A stretch of DNA of 64,000 bases, from positions 10,354,001 to 10,418,000 of the forward strand of contig CAUJLY010000006.1 in the NCBI GenBank assembly GCA_963281155.1, read 5' to 3'. The position numbers were made by a program, and so were the translations under genes. This DNA comes from Rhabditophanes sp. KR3021 (Eukaryota; Nematoda; Chromadorea; Rhabditida; Alloionematidae). Numbering within the stretch: the stretch's first letter is position 1; each line of letters starts with the position of its first letter. The notes beneath the pieces were generated by a model. That model made no database searches. It had not been told where the DNA came from and saw nothing but the letters and a program-made list of their open reading frames with translations. Below, one piece after another: positions 40,045 through 52,538 of the stretch.

Positions 40045-42359
40045 CAAAACAAAATCACTTGACTAACTTAAATATGATATAGGAGTAAAATTTATATTAA
40101 TTAAAGTCAACAGTGTGTTTGTTTAAATTCAAAACACTCCAAATTAACGTCATTCATAGGGTTGATAAAGGTGTAGAAATGGCATTTAGATATTGCACAA
40201 ATTACAATATATACGTATGTATGGCAATCTGATATACGTGGTTCCGTTAAAATTAATTAGTCTAGGGTATAATTGTTTGTCTTCGAATGCTTGCAATTTG
40301 ATTAAGTTGGACTGTAATGAGATTATTATTAAAGGTAGTCAAATGCATTTTAGGATTATAGACGTCTCAAAGTTACAAGTGAAATATTTTAACGGTAATA
40401 ATACGTATCCGTTGCCTAGTAAATACTTTTGATTGAAATAATTAGCTAATTTTTTATTATTATTGATAAATATTGTGCTTGCAATGATATTCAATGAATA
40501 AATATTATAATACTTCAAATAAAATTATAAGAAGCTAATTTAGTGTACTTTAAATTAGAATTATACATACGTTTTTGGAAATACGCTACAATCGTCAAAA
40601 AATTAGTTTTAAAGATGTTAAATAAGGAAATGAAGTTAATTTAAAACAATATAAAATGTTATCATTAGTTAATAAGCAGTTTATGCATCAAAATTTATGA
40701 TACATTGAATACGTCTATTATGTTTTTGTATGAGTAAGATAATATATTCATCTTCTTATCGCATCATCCAAACATTTATTTGCCTGTGGTAATTTCTTCA
40801 AGAACGTACTTCTTTTAAAATGCTCCATTCATTGTGTTTATTGTACTATGATGATGATTGCTTTGTTTTGCCAATTTTATCTTTTAAAAAGATATTGTGT
40901 GTCACACTATGAATATTTTTTGCTGGCATTTTCAAATACAAAATGAATAATTGATAATGAGACAGAAGTGTAAAGCGACAAATGATGGTGTGATGCAACA
41001 GTTCATAAAATAAAGATATGGGCATAGGAGAAGATGAGTTATGTAGAGTATTGCAACAGGCTTGCCAATTTTCATTTAATTATATTAATAAAGCTTAGCT
41101 AACATTTATAGAAATTTTAAGATTGCGTATATTCTAAGAACTTAAATACCAACTTAAGCAAATGACTACAACTCAAAAAGCAATCATATAACTTTAATTA
41201 GCAAATATTTATCAAAATCATTGATGAGACTACAATTTGAGAAGATGTGGGTAGTAAAAAGTTGTATTATAAAATTTGTAATAAGAATATATTTAAGGAA
41301 GTATTATGATATTTGGGAATAATCAAAACTAAATCTAAACTACACATTTTAATAAGACAATGCCATTTTTGGAACAAAAGAACGATTGTAAAAAGTAACA
41401 CTTCGGTTTTGAATAAATATATTCTAAAGTAAACAAAAAAGATGATTGAAATATAGTTACTTGATACGACGAATGATTTAAAGGCATATGATAACATACT
41501 TGATATGTATATGAATTAATTGATCAAAACTGGAGGGAAAATAAAGTTATGTAAAAATAAATGTAAACATTGACGTCTAATTTCGAAGCAGGAAGTGAGT
41601 CCAACAATACACAGATAATAATGCAGATATATGGCAAGGAAACTTCTTGATAATATGTATATATTCATATAGACTCATTCTTTTTATGAAAAATATTGTT
41701 AAACAAACAAATTCGGCTATTTGAAAACGTTATACATAAAGTTTTTTTCGTACTTTTCAATTTATCTTAGTAGCCTATGCTGTGATTGTATAAATGTTTC
41801 TGATTTTGAACAATACGAAAGCTTATTAAATAAATTTGAAAATTTCAATCATTCATTACAGCACACAACATCCAAGAACTATGAAAAAGGCATGAGTATG
41901 TACTTATTGAAAGCTAAAATAAGTATATCTAATGTTTATATATCTTTATATTTATTTATTAAATTGGGACAGAATTTTGTTCTAAAGTATTCAAAGACTA
42001 TTTAAGTTTTAAATTTGAAATAAGATTTGAAGATATATAACAGAGGCAGTATATATGGTCATATAAAAAGGTTTTTGATATAACAATATGAACAAAAGAA
42101 CCTTTTTAGGCTGAATGATATAGGGTGCTTTTCGGTTTTTTGGTAAGATTCAAATTAGCTTTGTTTATGTCCAGGAGCCTGTTAAGGACTCCTTGGAGGA
42201 ATACAACCAACAACGGTATACATCATAACCAATCACTTTATTATATAAATTACAGATATATATACATCAATAGATAGATATAATTTACATAATATTATTA
42301 CTTATATTCAAATTATAGCCTCCTCCTTGGCACTAATTAGTTAAGTACAAATAATTGTG
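40045..42359. other. non-coding gap with two weak open frames
   Basis: About 2.3 kb, AT-rich. The plus-strand frame from ATG 40216 to 40432 (MYGNLIYVVPLKLISLGYN…) has an LRR-like leucine/asparagine rhythm but no splice or promoter support. The frame at 41721-42005 begins with TTG; its internal part (YESLLNKFENFNHSL) faintly recalls a cathepsin propeptide. A GC-richer patch at about 42165-42220 includes a short palindrome (CTCCTTGGAGG). None of these reaches the level of a gene call. Confidence 0.35.
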
Positions 42360-43445
<1,086 letters not shown>

Positions 43446-43579
43446 TTAATAAAAGTTTTAATAATTTTAAAAATTTCAAAAAAATGACTGGGGCAAATGG
43501 AACAAGATCTTAGTGGAGTCAAAAAGAAAATAAGTATGCATGTAGTTGTATTTCCCTAAATATATTATTATTATTTAAT

Positions 43580-43801
43580 ATGCTTGCTTCCATGCTTATT
43601 ACTCAATCCAATGTTTTTATTCCGTCTACAATGCTTATCTTAAATCAATATCAAATGACTCTTTTTTATTATTTGGAACCTTTCATTTTTATTTTGTATA
43701 ATTCAGATATCAAAAAATATATTAAAAAATTAGTTTGTAGGCAGGAAGTTCATACTACAAGGATTACTGCTATAAAACCTTCGAGAAACGTTATTGTTTA
43801 A
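43580..43801 (+). pseudogene. C-terminal fragment of a second chemoreceptor GPCR
   Basis: A 73-codon frame from ATG 43580 reads like the last two helices of a nematode chemoreceptor: a hydrophobic stretch, then FYYLEPFIFILYNSDIKKY and a basic tail (KKLVCRQE). Helices 1-5 are missing; the sequence upstream runs straight into the divergent receptor gene at 43388. It is probably a remnant of a once complete, inverted tandem copy. It could also be the last exon of a gene whose other exons I failed to see, but the 190-bp space upstream has no open frame. Confidence 0.5.
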
Positions 43802-43999
43802 TTTTATATTCATATAAATAGATTTGTAAAGATTAAATTTAATAAAAAATAATTCAACAATTCGGAAAGTTTAGTTTATTTAAAAAAATAAAGTTTATAA
43901 CAGACTATTTAAAACGATCTATAAAAGTACGTATTAAAAAAACATTCATTTGTTTACATCTTTGATGATCCTGGCTTACTGTATTTCCATTCATTTTTA

Positions 44000-44200
44000 T
44001 CACTTGTTCCTCGTTCTTTTTTTCACCTTGTTCCTCGTTCTTTTTCTTTTTATAACTTTTTTCTTTTCATCATCTTTTTTCTTTTCCTTTTCATCACCTT
44101 CTTTCTTTTTATCACTTAGTTCTTTCTTAATTTTAGCCAAATCATCTGCATCAATCTTAACATATTTAACTGTTTTGTTAAGTGTTACGATTTTTAACAT
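44000..44200 (-). CDS. short Lys/Glu-rich open frame
   Basis: ATG 44200 to TGA 44000 gives 66 residues. The first 30 are mixed (YVKIDADDLAKIKKEL) and the rest is almost all Lys, Glu, Asp and Arg with two RTRNK units. It may be a separate small protein or the last exon of the small gene just upstream on the same strand (44258-44588): a weak donor and acceptor would join them in phase. Low-complexity coding of this kind also arises by chance. Confidence 0.25.
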   Translation of the reverse strand: MLKIVTLNKTVKYVKIDADDLAKIKKELSDKKKEGDEKEKKKDDEKKKVIKRKRTRNKVKKRTRNK

Positions 44201-44257
44201 TAATTAATGCGCGGTGATGTAAAACTATTTATTATTGACCAATGGTCTTATATATAT

Positions 44258-44588
44258 CTATGTATGGTCGGAGAACGCAGACAACATAACATAACGCATG
44301 TAGTCTGTAACATTAAGATTTAAATCCCATATCATTCCTACTAATTGACAAGTCATACATAACCCAGCACCATACAATCTTTCTAAAATTAAATTTTATT
44401 AAAAATTATTTAAAAAAGATCTCAACTTACGTTTTTCAAGATCACATTTATATTGTTCCTCCTTATTCTTACATTCCCCTAGAATTTTGCTTTTCTGACT
44501 AAAAAATACCATAACCACAAATAAACTTGCTTAACATGAAAAAATAATTTACATTCTGGACAAATGACTTCAGAAATTTCATTTGCAT
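44258..44588 (-). CDS. small saposin-like gene or remnant
   Basis: On the minus strand, exons 44498-44431 and 44382-44258 join across a 48-nt intron (AAAAAC|gtaagt … attttag) in phase and end with TAG. The product contains five cysteines, including LCMTCQLVGMIWDLN, the CxxC-start and spacing typical of a saposin B-type domain. The 5' end is unclear: an ATG at 44588 can be joined only through a weak donor (gtcatt), and six bases further up a MITE begins. The predicted domain is truncated by the TAG. It could be a decayed caenopore-like gene or have further exons. Confidence 0.3.
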
Positions 44589-44593
44589 CTTTA

Positions 44594-44794
44594 TTAACAG
44601 GGTGGACAATTTAAAATTATTTTTGTGTGAGGGGATTCCCCACTATAATTTACTTTTTTCAAATTTTCCCCACTCTGATCCACTTCCCCACTTCGCCCCC
44701 ACTTTCACCTTTACAAATTTCAATTTTAATTTATTTTCCCCCACTTTAGACATTTTTTAAATTTGCCAAAGTGGGGAAATGCCCACCCTGTTAA
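44594..44794. mobile_element. TTAA-flanked MITE
   Basis: The left end reads TTAA then CAGGGTGGACA (44598-44608), and the right end TGCCCACCCTG then TTAA (ending 44794). The two ends are inverted copies with one mismatch, and the TTAA at each side is the target-site duplication used by piggyBac-type transposases. The 193-bp interior has no open frame. It contains four or more CCCCACT units on the plus strand and one inverted copy (AGTGGGGA at about 44770), possible transposase subterminal sites. A non-autonomous DNA transposon is the simplest reading; piggyBac kinship is inferred from TTAA alone. Confidence 0.72.
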
Positions 44795-45343
44795 TAAATA
44801 TAGGTTTAATGAGGAAGAGACAGTAACTGGTCGGAGGCCTCTTTTAGCAATCATCATTTGATTGATGATGTCTAGCCTACTAATCACCATCTTGACCAAT
44901 CAGTCGCCATGAAACTTGTCCTAGAAGAGAGTGTCTTCATCATCGGACTCCCCCTAACAAACCAAATTATATTCTAAAGCCAAATTAAACGCTGATTCTG
45001 AATTTGTTATTTGATTTTAACTTATATCACTAATAAAGTGTTTAATTTGTTTTGTTAATTTTTAAATGACTTGCTGGCAGCTACACTCATTAATTTCGAT
45101 AAGGATTAGTATGTTTAATAATTACAACATGCTAGTTATTGTTATTTGAATGGTATTGTTTAAATTAAATACGTTTGAGATGACAAGGACAGCATTTTTA
45201 AATTTCCCAAACTCCGACCACGAAATTGGTACGGAATGTATTGAAGTAGGACGCATTCGCTTTTTGGTCCAAAGTCTGATTTATGAATGTACTAATTTTA
45301 TTCTTTAACGGGTTCAGAAAGAAAATCTTAATATACTACAAAA
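44795..45343. other. promoter side of the CABIN1-like gene
   Basis: AT-rich spacer apart from a less AT-rich part at 44815-44950, which includes a small hairpin (ATCATCA…TGATGAT near 44860). No gene is recognisable. Confidence 0.4.
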
Positions 45344-48300
45344 ATGTCTGCTTCTAGAGAAGAATTAGACAACGGTTATTGTAAGTTTTAAATCATTAAT
45401 GTTGTCATCGTTATTTCGCTTTTTTAGATGCTGATTCCGATAATATCGAGGATATAGACGACGATGAGGAAGATGAGGAGGAGGAAGAAACGGAAGCCCC
45501 AATACAGGCACTTGTTAAACCTAGCCGAGAATCGGAGGAAGAATTGGAAGAAGAAAGTGATGGCGACTCCAGTGATACAATATCTGACACATCAGAATCC
45601 GAAGTAGCTGCATCAAGCAATAATGAACATGGCGGCAACATCCTCGATGGAGTGAATGGTTATCGGTCAGAGGAAGACAGTTCAGGAAGTGACAAAAAGT
45701 CTGGTTGCGACGATTCCGATGATGATTCTATGTCCTCAGAATCTACAGCAGGTTCAGTGGCATCCTACGATGAAGTTAAAAACGATTGGACTGATTATTT
45801 GGATGGTGCCGATGAAAGTGTTGAGCTGAAAGAGATCGAATTAAAAACTAAATTAGAAACAGCAGTCAAGAAGATTGGGTTTGGACTAAAGGAAGATGCT
45901 TTTCTGGAGTTAATTGAAATTTATCGAGATCCTTTGGTTCGTCCCTTTGTCGTTGACATCAATAACTTTACAATTCCTGCCGAAATAGCAGAAAAATCTA
46001 TTCTGCCATTAAGGCAAAGGATATTCTATACTACATGCATTCATTTGTCTGGATTAGTTGAAAACGGAGTCTTCTTTCTACTTCAAGCTCTGACAATTAA
46101 TCCCCATGATGAGTTATTTTACAAAACCTCAAAAGCTGCAATCGAACAACATCAATTCAGATATGCAATTCACACTTTATTAAGATGTAAAAAGTCGAGA
46201 GAAGTTCTTCAAGGTCTTTTAATTTGTTACTATTTTACTGCAAATAAATATGGTCTTATGAATATTATTGAATCATTATTTAACGACTATCCAAAGAACC
46301 TCTTAGCTGCAGCAATCATCAATTTTATGAAGGATGACAATTACAAGTTCATAGATGATAGATTTCCGCAGGAATTAATGAAAAGATACGTAGACCATTT
46401 GACTCCTGATGTTTATCTCAAAGAAAGCTATAGCAAAATTTATGAGCAGTTAGTCGAGATCAAAACGCATCAACAAAATAAACTTCCTGAAATCAATCCG
46501 AATAATGAGTTTGATTTGAAAATTCAACTTCATAAAGATATGAATGTACAAGACTTCATTAGAAGATTGCTGAAAGGACATTATTTGCTTTCTAGTAATC
46601 CTAGATTTATTCATGCTGGTTATTATTATGCCTTTGAAACTTTAGAAGTTCAACCTCCACCAGTAGAATGTGTTGAAATGAAAGAAATGAAAGAAACTTC
46701 TGTTGAGATGGGTGAAACAGAAGAAGTAACTAATGAGATTAATAATCTCGCTGAAATAGAAGAAGAAAACGGTGATATGGAAGTGGAATCAGGTGAAATG
46801 AAAGAAAAAACTGGTAATATGAAAGAAAAATCGGCAGAAGTAGTTGATGGCAAATCCGATTCAGATGTTTCAGCCAATAAGTCAAGATCAAATACGCCAG
46901 AAAAAGCGTCACCTTCACATACAGATGAAGTGACCTCAGATGGAACTCTTTCACCCGGAGTCAAATCTGTTGAATGTGCACCATTAGCGTTAATGCCAAT
47001 CAGGAATCCACCGCCAAATATATTTACATTTGAGTATCCTCCTGCAGCTCATTCAGCCGAAATTGAATATGACATTCCGGAAGTAGGGAGTCATGGCGTT
47101 TTAAGTTCTTCTTCAAATAATTCGCAAGATGACAGCTCAGATGACCAATCACCCAATGCTTTATCTGAAGAAAATGAAATGGAAAGTGTTTCTCAAATAA
47201 TACCTTCAAAAATTCAAGATTCAATAAACCATATTGCCGATGGCATTGTTGGGGGTCTTTTTTCAGTTCCTGCAAGTGACCATTTTGAAATTCAATGCTG
47301 CGTTGATATTATGAGTGATGTAATTGAAGTTGTCGAAAGTATGGTGAGATATGTTTCAGATGAAATTGAAAATGATGGTGTTTTCAATAATAAAGAAACT
47401 CAGTCAACTAACGCAAATGTACCTAATTCATTTGGGCACTTAAGTTCTGGAGATTATGAATCTAAGAACACTAGAACTAGAACTAAATGGTTTTACGAAG
47501 ACAGATATTCAGATGAAGATAGTATCGCGCATCATGCAGAAAATTTAAAGTATTGGATGTTTTTAGAAAATTCTGAAAGACCCGCATCTTTATTCAGAAA
47601 GTATATGCCATTTTTTGCAAAGGACGGTGTTCTACAAGATAATCCAGAACTTGACAAAACATACTATGAAGAAAAGGAAGAAAATGTAATATTTCAAATT
47701 CAGGATTATTTTGAAGTTGCATTAGAAGAGTTTGGTGAAAATAAAGCAAATGGGCCTCTTAATCTTATTGCTCATTTCCTGGAATTTTTGTCAAAGCAAT
47801 ATGGAAAGGTGATTCCCAAAAGATGCCATGTTTTGCTTTTTAAATTGTACGAGTTGTTTGTTGACACAATCATGGATTATAGAACAGACTATAGGTACTA
47901 TCCACTTCACATCATGATGGCTGAACTAAAGAACCCAAAAGCTTTGGAAATGTGTGAAATTTTAGTCATTCACTCCCACTATTACATAGATGATGACTTG
48001 AAGGAAATGGACGAGGAAACAATGGAGATGATAAAGAATTTTTGTGTTCGTTTTGTTTGGGCTTTTTCATTTCATTGGAATAGAGATAGTATGAAGACTA
48101 GAAAATTAGCTAGGCAATACTTTAAATCAATCTTAATTTATAATGGTAAAGAAATTTGGTCATTTAAAGAGTCCAGACATGTAATCAATTTACGCACATT
48201 TTACAAACGAGCTCACTTAATCATGAAATTGTTTATCAAAAATCACATAGTCGAAGAGTACGCAGAAGAACTATGGACTGAAGTTATTTCATTAATTACA

Positions 48301-50958
48301 AGTCAATTAGATTGGATGCAAGAAAGTGAAGAAGATCGAATTTGCTTTTTAAGTATGCTTTTTAAAGCTTACCTTCATGTTAATGATTACAATTCTTCTT
48401 GCAAAATTGCAATTCTTTTAATTGACGCGGTTTCTGAATTTTCAAGATCTTCAACAAAAGAAAATCCGTATCTGGAGGTTGTACGTACCGTTTTCTATAT
48501 GTTACATAAATCAGCTTTTAAAGAAGACGATCAAAAAATAGAAAAGAATGTTGCCCAAGATTTAGGACATGCTTTGTATGATTATTTCAAAGTAGGGAAG
48601 AATTTAAATAACGCCGATTTTTGGTTGTTGTGCGCCAAGATATCAAAGACAATGACACCGTTAATTGAAAGTCAAGATGATGTAATGATTATATTCAAAG
48701 AAATTGAACTCAAATCCACCAATCCAATGCCTTCCAGATCACTAATGGTCTTTGAAATGGCCCATTTCTTTTTAGCTGACTTTAATTGTTGTACTATCGA
48801 TGATGGAGCTTTGCTCAAAGCTTATTTCAAAGAATTGAAAGTTGTAACAAGGAACAACGAATTTATTTGCGCTGAGCTTAATTCGAATAAAAACTACAAT
48901 ACATTAAAGTTAATTCTGAACACAATCACTTATGAATTAAATCAATGTATTTGCTGTCTATTTAAAGACATCACTTTAAAATGTCGTTCCAAAGTTTATG
49001 AACATGAAACTGAAGATATTGAAGCTACTTGGGAGCTGGCAAATATACTTATTCCACTATTAATTCCATCCAAAATTCCTGCCTTTGATGACAAGTCAAA
49101 AATGTCTTGTGATATTTTGGAAATATTTACAAAGAAATTCGACTTTGTAGTAAATTTTGAATATATCAAGAACGACAGAATTAGAGCTATAAGCGAGTTA
49201 GATGAATTTTGGACTACTAATAGCAAAAACATCATATCATCGGATTTGGCGAATGATGACTTAGACAGACTTTTAAAATGGCCTAGAATTAAGATGGATC
49301 GAAAGCATGGAAAGAAGGCATATCTAAATGCTTTAATCTTATATTCTCTCTCTTACATGAAGTTTCAAGTTGCATCTACCAAAACGGAAGCACTGCCCCT
49401 TAAACTGGAAGCAATTGGTTATGGCAAACAGTTTCTCGTTTCCGCAAGAGTCAAAAAACTAATTCCATTGGAATCTTCTGCCTTAGCTATAATAGCTTTG
49501 TGTTCATCTTACCAACTTCTTGAACTTCCATTAGACAAACAAGCCAAGGAATTCGAAGAATATTTATTGCCTTTTTACATGTCACTTTACGACAAACCAG
49601 ATGAAGCAATTCTTCAATTTGAAATAGGGTGTATTCTATATCAATTGCGAGGACTTATGAAAAGATATTTAGAAAATGGACAAATGAATGTTTATTGGAG
49701 AGAGAAACTCAAAATATGGGTCAACATGCTGCCTAAAAAGATTATAGTATTCTTTGAAAATGCTAGAAAGTTTGATCCAGAAGAGGATGTTCATTGTGCT
49801 TGGACAATTGATTATTTCATGGCTAAGGATTTAGGCAAGCAATGGGGAATAACTCTTAAAGATTGTCTTAGCAAGTATCATGGTGCTGCGATTGCTTTGA
49901 GAAAAAGCGGCAATGTTACTGGAGCTAAAATATTGAGAGGAACGCAACAAGGCATTGAAAGTATGGAGATTTATTACAAAGTACATTCGCATATTTATAA
50001 ACTGCTTAAGCAATATAAAGGCATATTCGATCAAAAAACGAAAGGATACCTTGGGTCAGAAATTAAGATTGCGGCTGCTTATATAAATATATTCAAAGAA
50101 CATGATGTCGTCAAGAAGTATGAATATCAAGACCACGAATTTGTTGACACATTTGAGTACGACGTTAATTGTGACTTAAGCATATATAATTGTGGTGTTT
50201 GTGATAACATTACAACTGAGCAAGATTTTGACAAATTAAGAAAAGAATTAATCGACTTATGTATTGAAGCATTCGAGAATGTGCTTAAGAAATTTAATCA
50301 TTACAAAGCCTGCTACAGGTTAGCAATTATTGCTGAAGAAGAAGGTGATCGTATCAAATTTAATGAATTACTTTATACTAAAATTTTCAACATCAAGAAG
50401 AAGTTGTCTGTTCTGCATAATATCTTCGAGAATTTTCCCTTTATCAAGTGTGTGGACATTCAAAGAAATTCAAATTCAAAATATCACATCGCTAAAATCC
50501 TAAAATTAGCTTACGAAGCTGCTTGGCGGTCCAAAAGTCCACTTAAAATGGGCCATTTGTTTTATAATGTAATGGTATCCACTTTAAGTGGGAGTTATTT
50601 GTTTGAAAAGGATTTTACCAGGCTACGTTCCAGTTGTATCCGTGCGTTAGAAGGCTATGCCAATAAGGCAAAGGGGTTAATTGCCAATTCAACGGAAACA
50701 TCTATCCCAAACGATCTCCTAATAATTTATGAATGCTTTTCCAAGACCAAATTCGTGACAGAAACAAATTTAATCAAAGATATGGAATCCATTATTCCAT
50801 TCACAACTTATAAGAGGATTTTGAAGAAACGCAAAGCTGTCCCCGACGAGGACGGCAGACAAAAACAAGCAAGAACTGTTGCAAATGAAAACATAATGAG
50901 TTTATTATCAAGCATCCAGCATTTAGCTAGAGGAGCAGAAGGAAATAGTATGCCTTGA
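45344..50958 (+). CDS. CABIN1/HIR3-like TPR protein of the HIRA histone-chaperone complex
   Basis: A 37-nt first exon (45344-45380) and a 47-nt intron lead to one 5531-nt exon (45428-50958); 1855 residues in all. The N-terminus is a long acidic Ser/Asp/Glu tract. TPR-like helices follow from about residue 145. An acidic low-complexity insert sits at about 440-620, and helical repeats continue to the end. The C-terminal half shows blocks I recognise from vertebrate CABIN1: CAWTIDYFMAKDLGKQ, MEIYYKVHSHIYKLLKQ, then AFENVLKKFNHYKACYRLA. CABIN1/Hir3 scaffolds HIRA and UBN1 to deposit histone H3.3 in a replication-independent way. The recognition is from remembered alignments, not a search. TFIIIC TPR subunits were considered but the length and C-terminal blocks do not fit. 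A poly(A) signal is near 50975. Confidence 0.75.
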
Positions 50959-50999
50959 TTTATACAATTATAATAAAGTATTTTTATTTGTCTGTGTAT

Positions 51000-51179
51000 T
51001 TATTTGGATTGTTCTGGGTGTGATTCAAAGTCTGAAAAAGGACGGTGATCGTGAACACTATGATTTCTCATGTTTGCAGATGTTAGACGCCTAATTTGTT
51101 CTCCCGTAAGTTGTGGTGCTTGTAATGGTTCTTCAATAGGAATCTCTCCTTCCGTTTGTACGGCTTCTTGGGGATTCAT
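51000..51179 (-). CDS. small polar protein, unrecognised
   Basis: ATG 51179 to TAA 51000 gives 59 residues (MNPQEAVQTEGEIPIEEPLQ…), polar and proline/glutamate-rich, with no membrane segment. The ATG lies six bases after an acceptor (cttttatag), so an upstream exon or spliced leader is likely. The stop codon overlaps an AATAAA signal that faces the convergent CABIN1-like gene about 40 bp away. The good codon flow and 3' signals support a real gene; the true N-terminus may be upstream. Confidence 0.45.
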   Translation of the reverse strand: MNPQEAVQTEGEIPIEEPLQAPQLTGEQIRRLTSANMRNHSVHDHRPFSDFESHPEQSK

Positions 51180-51185
51180 TGGCAA

Positions 51186-52538
51186 TCTATAAAAGTAATT
51201 TAAACATAAATATTATAGCGCAAATTAATAGTTTGTGATTTTTAATAATTCCAGCGACATTTATATAAGTAAATTTTTAGTATAATAATTGGCGTATCAC
51301 AGATTTAACATCAGAATCTATGTTGTGTCTCATAATTTAAGATTTTTTAATATTTAATAAGAAAATTAATTATATGGCGTTTGATACCTTTTCTTTTTTC
51401 TTAGATTAGATTAAATTGATTATTCCCGTGTTTAAACAGTTGATTAATATAAAGATCAAGTGCAATAATGTATTATTTTGATCTTTTTAAATTTTGAATA
51501 TACTCAAAGGCAAGAGTGGAAAATGACATTGAAAGTATTAGCAATTCGCATTAGTTGAATTATGAGAAAGCTATATATTTCATTATAAAAAATAAACTAA
51601 GTTGATACCAACAACATTTGTCGGACGACTTTGTTTTTAGTGTAATACCAAGTTGATTAAAAAAATTAATGATCCTATTCACATGTTTTTGAACTGCAGC
51701 GTTACTTTTACATTTTAAGCGGTTAATTAAGATGTATAATACATTGTTCATGAGCATTTTAAAGGTTATAAAAAATTCAAAATCATAATTTGACGTAAAC
51801 CTGCCATGCCGAGTCATTTAATAAGTATTCAAATCATTCGCATGATGTAATGACAAAATAAGGAGAAATATATGTGGGTTTAAAAAATAACTTCCACTAG
51901 ACAAAGCTGCAGCGCTATTTGGACTTTTGAAATAACTCTTTAAATATCCATTCAATTGGATAATTGGTAAAAGATATCATTTTTTCTAGTCATTTAGTAA
52001 CAGATATAACTAAACATTTCATAATAATGTATTTCAAACGTAAAGTTGAGCATTCCTCTAAAAATAAGTTTATTTGTTGGTTGTTTGTGCAAAATTGAAT
52101 CTTATTTATAAAGCAAATGTGTGCTGTTTGATTGCTAAATTACTTTGTAGCCAATATAGTCAGCAAAATATCATCTTATCATTCAATTGCATCAGGTATG
52201 CCTACCTCATCAAATTTGTATATTTGGTTGGAAAAAACGATTTTTAAAACATTCCTAGTTATTATTGTTCGTGTAACTGTTATATGACGTCCAAGTACAT
52301 CATATACCACTAGCATTACCTTTGAGAGTAGATTGAACTCTTGAGACATCATACAACTTATTTTTTACATTGAATAGAACCGTTGGATGAGTCCTTTAAA
52401 CAAATTGTATCCTAAACTTTGTTAACATATAAATCTACCTTCTTGAACTTTAAAATTGCACCGCCTAATTAAAGTAGACCGTTGCCGTGTCAAAAAACGA
52501 ATCGTACCATTTGTTATAATTGAATGACAATAAAAAAG
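51186..52538. other. non-coding gap
   Basis: AT-rich spacer of about 1.35 kb between two divergently oriented genes. The minus-strand frame at 51560-51817 has no supporting signals. Nothing recognisable. Confidence 0.5.
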
